The notes: generated by a model not told the origin, from the letters alone. A stretch of 64,000 nucleotides of DNA from Nitrobacteraceae bacterium AZCC 1564 (GCA_036924835.1 JBAGRR010000001.1:868001-932000), one strand, 5' to 3'. Positions 38,594 through 48,667 are shown, counted from the first letter of the stretch. Made by a program: numbers and translations.

Positions 38594-39712
38594 TCAAACC
38601 GTCGCGCCCGCAAGCTGCGATTTGATCTTCTCCCCGATCGCACGATAAATCGCCGCGTGTGGGCCATTTGGCTCGCTATCGACCACCGGCGCGCCTGCAT
38701 CGGACGATGTGCGAATCGCCATGTGAAGGGGGATTTCTCCAAGGAACGGCACGTTGAGGCGCTCCGCTTCGTGCCGGGCTCCCCCGTGCCCGAAGATATC
38801 CGAACGGGTCCCGCATTCAGGACATTGAAAATAGCTCATATTCTCTACGATGCCGAGCGTCGGAACGTCGACCTTGCTGAACATCGCGATGCCGCGTCGT
38901 GCATCGATCAAGGCGAGATCCTGAGGTGTCGATACGATCACTGCTCCCCTTAACGGCACCTGCTGCGCCAGCGTCAATTGCGCGTCCCCGGTCCCTGGCG
39001 GCATGTCGACGACCAGCACATCCAGCACGCCCCAATCGACATCCCACAGCATCTGCCGGACTGCCGACATCACCATCGGGCCGCGCCACACCATGGGCGT
39101 CTCCTCCCCCACCAGAAAGCCGATGGACATCAGCGGTATGCCGAAACGGCGGATGGGAATCATCTTCCTCGCGTCGTTCAGTTGCGGCTTTTGCAAAACC
39201 CCGGTCAGCCGTGGAATGGACGGGCCGTAAATATCCGCATCGAGCAGCCCGACCTTGAGGCCAAGATCACGCAAACCGAGTGCAAGATTGAGCGCTGTGG
39301 TCGACTTGCCGACGCCACCCTTGCCGGAGGCGACAGCAATAATGGCGCCCACTCCGGGAATCGCGACCTGCTTGCCCATCGGTGAGTCTGCCGGGGCGCC
39401 GTGCGGACGGTGTTGTGCTTCCGGTCTTACACCGCGAGAATGTTGCGGTGCAGGCGCAGGTCCCGGCCTACGTTCGGCGGTCAACGCGACCATCACTGTT
39501 GTGATGCCCGGAATGGCCCGAACCGCAGCCTCCGCATGTGCACGGGTATCCTCCCACGCACGCGCCTCAGCGGCATCGACATTGATGGAAAAAAACACCT
39601 TCCCGTCGCTTGCCACGATCTCGGACAATGCCCTCGCCTCGGTCAGCGGAACACCACGTGGCGACATCACCGACCGAAGTGCGGCAAGGACTTGATCTTT
39701 ATCGACAGACAA
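38594..39712 (-). CDS. mrp: Mrp/ApbC-type Fe-S cluster carrier ATPase
   Basis: This 372-residue protein has an N-terminal MIP18/DUF59 domain (about residues 1-78), a Pro/His-rich linker and a P-loop ATPase with the deviant Walker A SGKGGVGKST (129-138), switch DMPPGTGDAQLTL and the paired cysteines QCPEC that bind the bridging cluster. It carries Fe-S clusters to apo-proteins. It is divergent from the dehydrogenase gene at 39885. Confidence 0.93.
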   Translation of the reverse strand: MSVDKDQVLAALRSVMSPRGVPLTEARALSEIVASDGKVFFSINVDAAEARAWEDTRAHAEAAVRAIPGITTVMVALTAERRPGPAPAPQHSRGVRPEAQHRPHGAPADSPMGKQVAIPGVGAIIAVASGKGGVGKSTTALNLALGLRDLGLKVGLLDADIYGPSIPRLTGVLQKPQLNDARKMIPIRRFGIPLMSIGFLVGEETPMVWRGPMVMSAVRQMLWDVDWGVLDVLVVDMPPGTGDAQLTLAQQVPLRGAVIVSTPQDLALIDARRGIAMFSKVDVPTLGIVENMSYFQCPECGTRSDIFGHGGARHEAERLNVPFLGEIPLHMAIRTSSDAGAPVVDSEPNGPHAAIYRAIGEKIKSQLAGATV

Positions 39713-39884
39713 AATGCATCTCCCGGGCGGCGGAACGAGGGAAAACGCCGCATCACGGCCTTCATACGCGCGTTACATACGTCGTCAACGCCCTTGCATC
39801 GGAGCGCATCATACGCATAGCTGTCGGCGCCACGCGGGCCTGCGGGTCCTCATCCACAATCTCAACCACCAAAGAGTATACGAT

Positions 39885-40754
39885 ATGGCAAAAGTCGCAT
39901 TTCTCGGTCTTGGCGTCATGGGCTTCCCTATGGCTGGTCATCTCGTCGCCAAGGGCGGCCATGAGGTGACGGTGTACAACCGCTCCGGTGCAAAGGCGAA
40001 AGCCTGGGCCGAAAAATTCGGCGGCCGCACTGCAGCAACGCCGAAAGCCGCTGCCGAGGGACAGGACTTCGTCATGGCCTGCGTCGGAAATGACGACGAC
40101 CTCCGCGCCGTGACCATCGGAAACGATGGCGCTTTCGCCGGCATGAAATCGGGCGCGATTTTTGTCGATCACACCACGGCCTCCGCCGAAGTGGCGCGCC
40201 AGCTTGACGCCGAAGCCACCAAGCGCGGCTTCCATTTCATCGACGCTCCCGTCTCCGGTGGACAGGCCGGCGCCGAGAACGGCGTTCTCACTGTGATGTG
40301 TGGAGGCAAGGAAGCGGACTACAAGCGCGCAGAGCCGATCATCGCCGCCTATGCGCGGATGTGCAAATTGTTGGGGCCTGCTGGCGCCGGCCAGCTCACC
40401 AAGATGGTCAATCAGATCTGCATCGCGGGTATTGTCGAAGGTTTGTCCGAAGGAATCCACTTCGCCAAAAAGTCTGGTCTCGACGTGAGTGCCGTGATCG
40501 ACACCATTTCCAAGGGCGCGGCACAGTCCTGGCAGATGGAAAACCGCTACAAGACCATGGACCAGGGCAAGTTCGATTTTGGCTTCGCGGTCGAATGGAT
40601 GCGCAAGGACCTGTCGATCTGTCTCGCAGAAGCCCGCCGTAACGGCGCGAGCCTGCCCGTGACCGCCCTCGTCGACAACTTCTACTCCGAAGTTGAGAAA
40701 ATGGGCGGCAAGCGCTGGGATACCTCCAGCCTCCTCGCCCGGCTGGAACGCTGA
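39885..40754 (+). CDS. 3-hydroxyisobutyrate dehydrogenase-like NAD(P) oxidoreductase
   Basis: This 289-residue beta-hydroxyacid dehydrogenase has the dinucleotide fold FLGLGVMGFPMAGHL at the start, the substrate motif FIDAPVSGGQAGAENG and the catalytic lysine in GAGQLTKMVNQI. It could be MmsB, tartronate-semialdehyde reductase or a related enzyme. The frame is open for 57 codons upstream without family sequence, so ATG 39885 is chosen. A strong terminator follows. Confidence 0.88.
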   Translation: MAKVAFLGLGVMGFPMAGHLVAKGGHEVTVYNRSGAKAKAWAEKFGGRTAATPKAAAEGQDFVMACVGNDDDLRAVTIGNDGAFAGMKSGAIFVDHTTASAEVARQLDAEATKRGFHFIDAPVSGGQAGAENGVLTVMCGGKEADYKRAEPIIAAYARMCKLLGPAGAGQLTKMVNQICIAGIVEGLSEGIHFAKKSGLDVSAVIDTISKGAAQSWQMENRYKTMDQGKFDFGFAVEWMRKDLSICLAEARRNGASLPVTALVDNFYSEVEKMGGKRWDTSSLLARLER

Positions 40755-40791
40755 TTTTTCCCATTTGGGCTCTTTCCGAGCCTGACGAACC

Positions 40792-40822
40792 AAAGGCGGC
40801 ACTACAGTGCCGCCTTTTCCGT
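40792..40822 (+). terminator. Rho-independent terminator after the dehydrogenase gene
   Basis: AAAGGCGGCAC pairs with GTGCCGCCTTT around TACA and is followed by TCCGTTTTT. It starts 38 bp after the stop codon at 40754. Confidence 0.88.
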
Positions 40823-40999
40823 TTTTGAGGCTTTGAGCTAACCCGCACCCTCAAATTTAGACTTTCTTAACTCGATTAAATTGACCTTTAAGCTACCTCT
40901 TAATGTTTTAGCGCCAAAGATAGCAGTGGCAGTTTGTGCGCGACCATACGTGGCATTCGCACGGGTTCGGGAATTCTGCGTTGTAGTTGTTAGTGTGTA

Positions 41000-42601
41000 A
41001 TGAGTGAGTCCGCCGACAAGATCGAACTTCCCGCGGCACCCGCGGATGGACCGAGCGCGACTCCCGCACGGAACCGTCGTGCTGCCTCGCAGCGTGTGCG
41101 TGAAGCGCGCGATCGCCTGACATCCACCAGCGGAACGCGCCCCGCGTTCGATCACGAACTGCTGCGCCAATACGCCCAAACACGAATTTCTGCTTCGCTG
41201 GTGGTCGTCCTCCTTGTGGTTGCGACTGGCGTACTTTGCAGTGTCTGGGTTCCGCCAATTGTCGCTGCAGGGTGGACTTTCGGCGTCCTGACTCTCCACG
41301 CCATCATCATCCGCTATTGCCGCAAGTTTCTTGGGAAAGCATCGTCTGCTCCAGCCACCACCCGTAAATGGCGCCTGCGCTTTGTTGCGCTCGATTTGCT
41401 TTACGGCTTGGCGTGGTCCTTCATCCTCATCCATCCGTCTGGCATCGACGTCGTCTCCAACACGCTGATGCTGTTCTTGATGCTGCTTGTCGTTGCCGTC
41501 TCCAGCATGCTGTCCGCGAGCCTGCCGATCGCAGCCTTCGCAGCCACAGTGCCGGTTGCGACAGTCATCGCCGTAAACTTCGTTCTGCGGAGAACCTTTG
41601 ACGACTACATGCTCGCAGCGCTTGCTGTTACCGCGGAAGGCTATTTCGCGCTTCTTGCCCACCGGCTTCATTCGACAACCCTCGCAACGCTGGAGGCTCG
41701 TGCCGAAAAGGACGCCTTGATCGGCGAGCTTGAACAATCAAAGGCCATCTCGGACGAGGCCCGCTATCGCGCGGAAGCAGCCAACGTCTCGAAATCGCGC
41801 TTTCTCGCGCAGATGAGCCACGAGTTGCGCACACCACTCAACGCCATCCTCGGCTTTTCCGAAGTCATGAAAAGCGAGATTTTCGGCGCACATACGGTTG
41901 AGGTTTATAAAGATTACTCTGCCGACATTCATAACTCGGGCGTGCACCTGCTCAATCTCATCAATGAGATCCTCGACTTGTCACGCATCGAAGCGGGGCG
42001 TTACGAGCTGAATGAAGAGCCGGTATCGCTTACACACGTTGTCGCTGACTGCCACCATCTTTTGAAACTTCGGGCCTCCAGCCGCGGCATTACCATCCAC
42101 GAAGTGTTCGAACATGGCATGCCCAAGCTGTGGGGCGACGAGCGCGCCACGCGTCAGGTCGTTCTCAACCTGCTGTCAAACTCGATCAAGTTTACGCCGC
42201 CAGGCGGCGAGATCTGGCTTAAGGTTGGCTGGACCGCATCGGGCGGCCAATACCTCAGTGTCAAGGATACCGGCTCGGGCATCGCGGAGGATGAAATCCC
42301 CGTGGTTCTGGCCTCATTCGGTCAAGGATCGAATTCGATCAAATCGGCCGAACAAGGCGCCGGCCTCGGCCTTCCCATCGCAAAAAGCCTTATCGATATG
42401 CACGGGGGAACATTTACACTGAAATCAACCCTGCGTGTCGGCACGGAAGTCATTGTCACCTATCCGCCGGAGCGTGTGATGACCGCGTTGGCGCCAATGC
42501 GAGAGGAGGCCCCACCTCTGCAACCAGCGCCGGAAGCAGTGACCAGCGAGAAAAGTCGCCCGCGTCATACACCCATCATGAGCGCAGGAACCGGACTATG
42601 A
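41000..42601 (+). CDS. Membrane sensor histidine kinase
   Basis: This 533-residue protein has a charged N-terminal 50 residues, about six hydrophobic segments between 64 and 215, a coiled-coil linker (225-265) and a HisKA domain with His274 in QMSHELRTPLN. The ATPase domain has N-box NLLSNSIKFTPPGG, G1 DTGSGI and G2 GAGLGLPIAKSL. The core resembles PleC/PdhS-type kinases of alphaproteobacteria. No response regulator gene is adjacent, so it is an orphan kinase here. TTAA blocks occur upstream at 40867-40903. The signal is unknown. Confidence 0.9.
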   Translation: MSESADKIELPAAPADGPSATPARNRRAASQRVREARDRLTSTSGTRPAFDHELLRQYAQTRISASLVVVLLVVATGVLCSVWVPPIVAAGWTFGVLTLHAIIIRYCRKFLGKASSAPATTRKWRLRFVALDLLYGLAWSFILIHPSGIDVVSNTLMLFLMLLVVAVSSMLSASLPIAAFAATVPVATVIAVNFVLRRTFDDYMLAALAVTAEGYFALLAHRLHSTTLATLEARAEKDALIGELEQSKAISDEARYRAEAANVSKSRFLAQMSHELRTPLNAILGFSEVMKSEIFGAHTVEVYKDYSADIHNSGVHLLNLINEILDLSRIEAGRYELNEEPVSLTHVVADCHHLLKLRASSRGITIHEVFEHGMPKLWGDERATRQVVLNLLSNSIKFTPPGGEIWLKVGWTASGGQYLSVKDTGSGIAEDEIPVVLASFGQGSNSIKSAEQGAGLGLPIAKSLIDMHGGTFTLKSTLRVGTEVIVTYPPERVMTALAPMREEAPPLQPAPEAVTSEKSRPRHTPIMSAGTGL

Positions 42602-42697
42602 CGCCAGGGCGCACGACACTCACCGATCGAGATCCTCTGCCCTTGGCCCCACATTCCATGCTTGCGCGATCCGTCGAAATATCCATCAGTAGCGCTC

Positions 42698-42910
42698 ATG
42701 AAAATCGAAACACCCTGTATCGCGGTCTGTTTCATCGACCCCAAAACCGATCTTTGTCTGGGCTGTGGACGCACTTTGCCCGAGATCGCGCGGTGGCATG
42801 CGATGACCAATCCCGAACGCGTCGAACTCATGGCGACATTGCCTCAGCGCATGCTCGACGCTGGCCTTTCCGTGCCGGCCGCAATCAAAAGGCGACGCGC
42901 GGAGTCCTGA
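42698..42910 (+). CDS. DUF1289 small cysteine-motif protein
   Basis: This 70-residue protein has the DUF1289 cysteine pattern in TPCIAVCFIDPKTDLCLGC (C-x3-C-x8-C-x2-C), likely a metal or Fe-S site, followed by a conserved EIARWHAMTNPERV helix. ATG 42698 begins the domain; 12 upstream codons in frame are not family-like. It lies between the kinase and the protease gene and may share their transcript. The function is unknown. Confidence 0.87.
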   Translation: MKIETPCIAVCFIDPKTDLCLGCGRTLPEIARWHAMTNPERVELMATLPQRMLDAGLSVPAAIKRRRAES

Positions 42911-42947
42911 TCCGCCGCATCTCAAATGCCGACGCGGCAGGTGCGGC

Positions 42948-43466
42948 ATGATCCGCGCCTTCCTCATTCTCACGGCCGTGGTCACGGCGGTGACCTTCCT
43001 GCTCTCGATCTCTGATCCCGTCGCCTTCGCAAACATCAAGGGATCGATCACCCGCGTTGCGGAGAGACCATTCTATTCCAGATCGTCATCGCGCTCAGTC
43101 GAGATTACGCGAAGCGACAGAGGCGATTTTGCGTTGCGTGCAAAGGTGAACGGCGTCAGCGCACCGATGGTGATCGACACTGGAGCAACGTCCGTTGTTC
43201 TCACGTATGAAACCGCGAAGGCCGCCGGCCTGCCGCTCGAGCTGCTCGACTACAATGTGGATGTTGAAACCGCCGGCGGACGCGTTCGCGCCGCGCGTCT
43301 GACACTGGATCGGCTTGCTATCGGTAAGCTTGTCGAACGGTCAGTGCCTGCGCTGGTGGTGCCGCGCGGACAGATGAAATCCAATCTGCTCGGCATGAGC
43401 TTCCTCAACCGCCTTGAGAGCTGGGAAGTGCGAGCCGACCGCTTACTGCTGCGCGGCTATCCGTAA
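42948..43466 (+). CDS. Retropepsin-like aspartic protease (TIGR02281 type)
   Basis: This 172-residue protein has an N-terminal membrane anchor (about 4-22) and a single retropepsin-type domain with the active-site VIDTGATSVVL (Asp77) and the later LLGMSFLNRL. As in retroviral proteases it would need to dimerise. The catalytic domain is expected on the periplasmic side. It is tail-to-tail with dusA, with one base between the stops. Confidence 0.87.
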   Translation: MIRAFLILTAVVTAVTFLLSISDPVAFANIKGSITRVAERPFYSRSSSRSVEITRSDRGDFALRAKVNGVSAPMVIDTGATSVVLTYETAKAAGLPLELLDYNVDVETAGGRVRAARLTLDRLAIGKLVERSVPALVVPRGQMKSNLLGMSFLNRLESWEVRADRLLLRGYP

Positions 43467-43467
43467 A

Positions 43468-44457
43468 TTACGCCGCGATCGGCGCAACCGCATCTTCATC
43501 GACGAGCTTAAGGGCTTCCTGCAGCGAGGCAACGCCCGCTCCCGGCTTCGTGCATACCTCGGCCAGATAACGGCGAAACGCCCGAGCGCCCGGAACGCCT
43601 TGAAATGCCCCGACAAGATGCCTCGTAATCGAATGAAGTCGCGTGCCTGCGGCGAGCTCACGCGCGATATAAGGCATCAGCGCCTCGATGGCCTCATGCA
43701 TCGATGAATGCGGAGCTGCTTCGCCAAACAGCTCAGGATCAACACTCAAGAGACGCCATGGCTCCTGATAGGCTGCACGTCCAAGCATCGCACCATCGAC
43801 ATGAGCGAGATGCTGCTTCGCCGCAGCGATGCTGCCAATGCCGCCGTTAATGACGATCAACACGTGAGGCAGTGACGCTTTGAGCCGATGGACACGATCA
43901 TAGTCGAGCGGCGGAATGTCACGATTTTCCTTCGGCGACAAACCGTTGAGCCACGCCTTTCGCGCATGCACGACCAAGGCGTCAGCTCCGGCTGCGAGCA
44001 CTGCATGCGCAAGCGTATCGAGCGCGACTTCAGGGTCCTGGTCATCGATCCCGATGCGGCATTTGACGGTGACCGGAATCCTGACGGCCTTCTTCATCGC
44101 AGCGATACATTCCGCAACGAGATGCGGCTCCGCCATCAGGCAGGCGCCGAAGCGACCGTCTTTCACGCGATCTGACGGACAACCGACATTGAGGTTGATT
44201 TCGTCATAGCCGAAATCTTCACCGATGACGGCGCTCGCCGCGAGATCTACCGGATTGGAACCACCAAGCTGAAGCGCAACGGGGTGTTCGCTTGCATCAA
44301 AGCCAAGCAGCCGCTGCCGGTCGCCATGGATGACAGCGCCGGTCGTTAGCATCTCCGTGTAAAGCCGGGCACGACGCGACAGCAGACGATGGAACGCGCG
44401 GCAATACCGGTCAGTCCAATCCATCATGGGGGCAATGGAAAAACGATGCGCTAACAT
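43468..44457 (-). CDS. dusA: tRNA-dihydrouridine(20/20a) synthase
   Basis: This 329-residue flavoprotein starts MLAHRFSIAPMMDWTDRYCR and has the catalytic Cys93 in NLNVGCPSDRV and the DusA-type SPKENRDIPPLDYDRV. It reduces uridine 20/20a in tRNA with NADPH and FMN. The frame is open 117 codons upstream of ATG 44457 with no family sequence, so the shorter start is used. Confidence 0.94.
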   Translation of the reverse strand: MLAHRFSIAPMMDWTDRYCRAFHRLLSRRARLYTEMLTTGAVIHGDRQRLLGFDASEHPVALQLGGSNPVDLAASAVIGEDFGYDEINLNVGCPSDRVKDGRFGACLMAEPHLVAECIAAMKKAVRIPVTVKCRIGIDDQDPEVALDTLAHAVLAAGADALVVHARKAWLNGLSPKENRDIPPLDYDRVHRLKASLPHVLIVINGGIGSIAAAKQHLAHVDGAMLGRAAYQEPWRLLSVDPELFGEAAPHSSMHEAIEALMPYIARELAAGTRLHSITRHLVGAFQGVPGARAFRRYLAEVCTKPGAGVASLQEALKLVDEDAVAPIAA

Positions 44458-45232
44458 GTTGCTTTTGCTAAACTTTCGGCGATCTTCCGATCTCTGCTGC
44501 CATTGGGCCAACAATGGCTCCCAATCTAGACCTATAGCCTTTTCCTTTCTTTTCAAACAGTTGAGGATGTGATCGTCCGCGATCAGCTGCACAACCATTT
44601 GTCGCGGTACGACATTGAAGTACCGGTGGTACTCAAGTCGTACCGGGCTCCGTTGCCACCTTCTCCATTCCGGCGGATCCAACGCGCGGTTTCGATCTAT
44701 ACGAGCCAAGCCAGCGCTTCGCAGCTTCAGCGGCCAATCGCGCGAAAAGGTTAGCCTCGAAAGATGCGGAGTCCACTTTGCCGCAGGCGCATCCAATAGC
44801 GGACACATGCCTCTCGTGCAAAGGCCTGGCGCTGCTGGCGTTGTCGCTTACACGCGAGTTCTGGAGAGGCCCCAAGGCATTACGTGGAAACCTTTGCTAA
44901 CTGGACGCGTTAAGTGGTTAGCCTCAAAGTGTTTTGAGCGCATGATCGGAAATTCAAAGTGATTGCCGATCCCGAACGCAAACCCGACGACACCACAGCG
45001 ATCGCGCCGAGCGCGAGCGCAGAGGTCGGGAGATTGCAGCTAACGGCCAACCCCAGACGTCCGTCCCGATTTTCAGAAACGCAAAGCGACAAAAGCGCGA
45101 TGCGCGCCCGGTTGCGGCGTAGCGGGCCATTTGTCGAACGAGCGGCGAAAACATGGTTATGGGATCGGCATCGAACGACAGAAACAGAAGCGTCCCAAGA
45201 GAGGGATGCCGCTTATTAGAGGGAGAAAACCC
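44458..45232. other. 775-bp region without a convincing gene
   Basis: Between dusA and the ABC binding-protein gene there are only open frames without signal peptides, motifs or good start sites, one of them a 117-codon extension of the dusA frame. No tRNA-like fold, palindromic element or clear terminator was seen. It must contain the promoters of both flanking genes, which diverge. A decayed gene is possible but could not be recognised. Confidence 0.5.
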
Positions 45233-46579
45233 ATGGGTGTCCGCAAGCTTCGTCTCGGCTTATCGCGCCGCGACGTTATCAAGACGGTCACTGGCGCCGG
45301 CGCTGCCGTCGCGGTTGCCGGCCCGTTTTTCCATGTCACTCCGGCCCGCGCCGCCAAGACCCTAAAGATCCTGCAATGGAGCCACTTCGTCCCAGGCTAC
45401 GACAAGTGGTTCAACAACACCTACACCAAGGAATGGGGCGCCAAGAACGGCACCGAGGTGGTGATCGACAACATCAACCTTGCCCTGATCCCCTCGCGCG
45501 CAGCGGCGGAAGTGTCGGCGCAGAAGGGCCACGACCTTGTGATGTTCCTCGCGCCGCCCTCGGTCTTCGAGGATCAGGTCGCCGACATGACGGAGGTCTA
45601 TGCCGAATGCGAAAAAAAGCACGGCAAGCCCATCGATCTGGCGATCAAGAGCACCTACAACCCCAGGACCAAGAAGTACTTCGCATTTTCCGACAGCTTC
45701 GTGCCGGATCCCGTCAACTACCGTTCGGACCTCTGGGGTGACGTCGGCATGAAGCCGGACACCTGGGATAACGTCCGTATCGGCGGCAAGAAGATCAAGG
45801 ACAAGACTGGCATTCCGGTCGGCGTCGGTCTTTCCGCCGAGATCGACACGGCGATGGCCATGCGGGCGCTTATGTACTCGTTCGGTGCGCACGAGCAAGA
45901 CGCCGAGGGCAATCTCGCCATCAATTCCAAGGAAACCCTCGAAGCGCTCAAATTCGTCAAGGCGCTGTTCGAGCAGACCGAGACGCCGGAAGTGTTCGCC
46001 TGGGATGCGTCGTCCAATAACCGGCAGATGCTCGCGGGGCGCTCTTCGCTCGTGCTCAATGCGATTTCAATCACGCGCGCCGGCGAAAACGATAAGCTTC
46101 CGATCCACGAGAAGATCGCCCTTGCCAAGCCACCGAAAGGTCCGGTCCGGCAGATCGGCCTCGAACATTTGATGAGCTGCTATCTGATCTGGAAGTTTTC
46201 CGAGAATATCGACGGCGCTAAGAAATTCCTGGTCGACTACATCGACAGCTTCAAGCAGGCGTTCATGGCGAGCGAGTTCTACAACTTTCCCTGCTTCTCG
46301 GACACAGTGCCCGATATCACCCAAATCATCTCCAAGGATTCCAAGGCGGTGCCGCCGGACAAATACGCGGTTCTTTCCGACGTGCTCGATTGGGCGACCA
46401 ATGTTGGCTATCCCGGCTACTCCAGTGCCGCGATCGACGAAACCTTCAACACCTGGGTGCTCAATACGATGTTCGCCGAAGCAGCTGCGGGTGCCGAGAC
46501 CCCGGAAGAATCTCTCAAGCGCGCAGAGATTAAGATGAAGGCGATCTGGGCGAAATGGAAAGACCGGAAGATGATTTGA
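45233..46579 (+). CDS. ABC importer binding protein, CUT1 type, Tat-exported
   Basis: This 448-residue periplasmic protein has a twin-arginine signal (LSRRDVIKTVTGAGAAVAVAG) and an extracellular solute-binding family 1 core (TLKILQWSHFVPGYDKWFNN, GHDLVMFLAPPSVFEDQV). GAGGGAG 8 nt before ATG 45233 fixes the start; the frame opens 34 codons earlier. Two permeases and an ATPase follow. The substrate is probably a carbohydrate or polyol, but this is not determined. Confidence 0.87.
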   Translation: MGVRKLRLGLSRRDVIKTVTGAGAAVAVAGPFFHVTPARAAKTLKILQWSHFVPGYDKWFNNTYTKEWGAKNGTEVVIDNINLALIPSRAAAEVSAQKGHDLVMFLAPPSVFEDQVADMTEVYAECEKKHGKPIDLAIKSTYNPRTKKYFAFSDSFVPDPVNYRSDLWGDVGMKPDTWDNVRIGGKKIKDKTGIPVGVGLSAEIDTAMAMRALMYSFGAHEQDAEGNLAINSKETLEALKFVKALFEQTETPEVFAWDASSNNRQMLAGRSSLVLNAISITRAGENDKLPIHEKIALAKPPKGPVRQIGLEHLMSCYLIWKFSENIDGAKKFLVDYIDSFKQAFMASEFYNFPCFSDTVPDITQIISKDSKAVPPDKYAVLSDVLDWATNVGYPGYSSAAIDETFNTWVLNTMFAEAAAGAETPEESLKRAEIKMKAIWAKWKDRKMI

Positions 46580-46697
46580 TTGTCGCTCTGCTTGTTGACG
46601 ACGGAGGGCCTTCACAGCGGCCCTCCACCGGCGGCGGCGCTTGCGCCAGAGCCGCTGCCTTTAACAACTCCGCAGATTCAGACAATCGGGGATTGCG

Positions 46698-47726
46698 ATG
46701 GCGATTGTCGAAACACGGCGAGTGACCAAGCTGTTCGATGCGGTCCGCGCCATTGATGGCGTCGACCTTCTCGCCAACGAAGGAGAATTCCTGGTTCTGC
46801 TGGGCCCATCGGGCTGCGGCAAGACGACCCTGATGCGCATGATCGCCGGGCTCGAGCCGCCAACCTCCGGCGACATCGTGATCGACGGCGAAATCGTCAC
46901 CGGCCTGCCCCCACGGGCTCGCAACGTCGCCATGGTGTTTCAAAGCTACGCGCTCTATCCGCATCTCACGGTCGAGAGGAACATCTCGTTTCCACTGCGC
47001 GCGGTCGGCATGCCAAAGGAGGAGATTCGCAAAAAGGTAGACTGGGCCGCGCAGATGTTCGGCATTCAGAAATTCCTCGGCCGCAAGCCGCGCCAGCTTT
47101 CCGGCGGCGAGCGCCAGCGCGTTGCGCTGGCGCGCGCGGTCGTGCGAGAGCCGGTTGTCTTTCTTCTTGATGAGCCCTTGTCGAATCTCGACGCCAAGCT
47201 GCGCAACTCCGCGCGCGACGAGCTGAAGCAATTCCAGGACAAGCTCGGCACCACGACCATCTACGTGACCCATGATCAGGCGGAAGCGATGGGCCTCGGC
47301 GACCGCATCGCCATACTCAATCAGGGACGCGTGTGCCAGGTCGGCACCCCGCACGACATCTACAACAACGCGATGGATATCTTCGTTGCGACCTTCATCG
47401 GATCGCCGCCGATGAACTTGCTGGAGGACGGCAAGACCTGGCTCGGCTTCCGACCCGAGTCGTTCCTGCCCAAAGGGGTAGAGCCCGGCGACGACAACAT
47501 AGGCTTCCCGTTCCGGATCACCCGGGTCGAGTATCTCGGCGCCGACCGCCTGGTTTACGGCGTGATTGATGGCCGCACATCCGAGGCGCACATCATCTCG
47601 AAGATCCCAACCAACATCCGCACACCTCTCGATGCAGGCCAAGTTTACAACTTCGTCGTCCGACGTCAGGACATCGCGCGCTTCGACCGTGACAGCGGGC
47701 GACGCGTAAATCCGGGGCCGGTGTGA
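46698..47726 (+). CDS. ABC importer ATPase, MalK/UgpC type
   Basis: This 342-residue ATPase has Walker A GPSGCGKTT, signature LSGGERQRVALARAV, Walker B VVFLLDEPLSNLDAKL and the H-loop VTHDQAEAMG, then a C-terminal TOBE-like regulatory domain from about residue 235. It energises the adjoining permeases. Its TGA overlaps the first permease start (TGATG at 47724-47728). Confidence 0.93.
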   Translation: MAIVETRRVTKLFDAVRAIDGVDLLANEGEFLVLLGPSGCGKTTLMRMIAGLEPPTSGDIVIDGEIVTGLPPRARNVAMVFQSYALYPHLTVERNISFPLRAVGMPKEEIRKKVDWAAQMFGIQKFLGRKPRQLSGGERQRVALARAVVREPVVFLLDEPLSNLDAKLRNSARDELKQFQDKLGTTTIYVTHDQAEAMGLGDRIAILNQGRVCQVGTPHDIYNNAMDIFVATFIGSPPMNLLEDGKTWLGFRPESFLPKGVEPGDDNIGFPFRITRVEYLGADRLVYGVIDGRTSEAHIISKIPTNIRTPLDAGQVYNFVVRRQDIARFDRDSGRRVNPGPV

Positions 47727-48667
47727 TGTCAACCGTCGCAGGAACGTTCGGCAAGACCCGTACACAGCACCACGTGCTGTCGCGCCTCGCCGACAATGAT
47801 CGCTGGCTGTGGAGCGCCATGCTCGCGCCCGCAATCCTCTACATCATCCTCCTCGTCGGCTTTCCCTTCCTGCTCTCACTTTACTACAGCGTATCGAATG
47901 CGACGGTCGCGGGCCGCGAGGTGCAGTTCGTCGGGCTGGAGAATTTCCGGCGCATCGTCGAGAGCGGCACATTCTGGCTTTCACTCCGAAACACCGTCGT
48001 GATTACGGTTGTGTCCCAGTTCTTGGTTGTCGTGCTTGCCAATATCCTCGCGACCGCGCTGCTCGCCGACTTCCGCGGCAAATGGCTGGTTCGTCTCTTG
48101 ATCCTGCTCCCGTGGGTAGCACCGATCTCGCTCGGCTCAATCGGCTGGCTCTGGATTTTCGATTCGATCTACAGCGTCATTAACTGGACGGCCCGCGCCG
48201 CAGGCTTGCTCGGACCAAACGAATGGCCGATCTGGCTTGGCGAGCCAAATCTGGCGAGAACGTCGATCATCATCGTCAACGTCTGGCGCATTCTTCCGCT
48301 CGCGACAGTGATCATCCTCGCTGGGCTTTCGTCGATCCCCCAGGATATCCACGACGCGGCGGAAGTCGACGGTGCGGGATTCTGGCGCCACCATTTCGAG
48401 ATCACGACCCCGCTAATTCTGCCGATCACGCTGGTGGCGTTGTTGTTCGGCATCATCTTCACCTTCACCGACCTGATTGTGGTCTTCGTGCTGACACGCG
48501 GTGGCCCCTACGACACGACACAGGTTATCGCCAGCTGGGCCTACTTCACGGGCATTCAAGGTGGCGATCTTGCAGGAGGCGCCGCCATCTCCCTGTTCCT
48601 GTTCCCGGTGCTGGCGGGCGTTGCAATCCTGTTCCTATGGGTCGCCCGGCGCGCGGAGGTGACGTGA
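47726..48667 (+). CDS. ABC importer permease 1, MalF/UgpA type
   Basis: This 313-residue protein has six membrane helices and the permease EAA loop near DIHDAAEVDGAGFWRHHFEI. ATG 47726 overlaps the ATPase stop; a GTG one codon earlier is also in frame. It forms the pore together with the next gene, which starts after one base. Confidence 0.92.
   Translation: MSTVAGTFGKTRTQHHVLSRLADNDRWLWSAMLAPAILYIILLVGFPFLLSLYYSVSNATVAGREVQFVGLENFRRIVESGTFWLSLRNTVVITVVSQFLVVVLANILATALLADFRGKWLVRLLILLPWVAPISLGSIGWLWIFDSIYSVINWTARAAGLLGPNEWPIWLGEPNLARTSIIIVNVWRILPLATVIILAGLSSIPQDIHDAAEVDGAGFWRHHFEITTPLILPITLVALLFGIIFTFTDLIVVFVLTRGGPYDTTQVIASWAYFTGIQGGDLAGGAAISLFLFPVLAGVAILFLWVARRAEVT

Noticed and set aside
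40838-41737. Long open frame on the minus strand (about 300 codons) across the histidine kinase start
   Set aside because: It is antisense to a motif-complete kinase, is rich in charged and low-complexity sequence, and has no recognisable domain.
44458-44808. 117-codon N-terminal extension of dusA
   Set aside because: It is not part of the Dus fold and has no motif; the family start MLAHRFSIAPMMDWTD is at 44457.
44959-45219. 86-codon frame upstream of the ABC binding protein
   Set aside because: Arg/Thr-rich composition, no ribosome-binding site, and it overlaps the true leader of the next gene.
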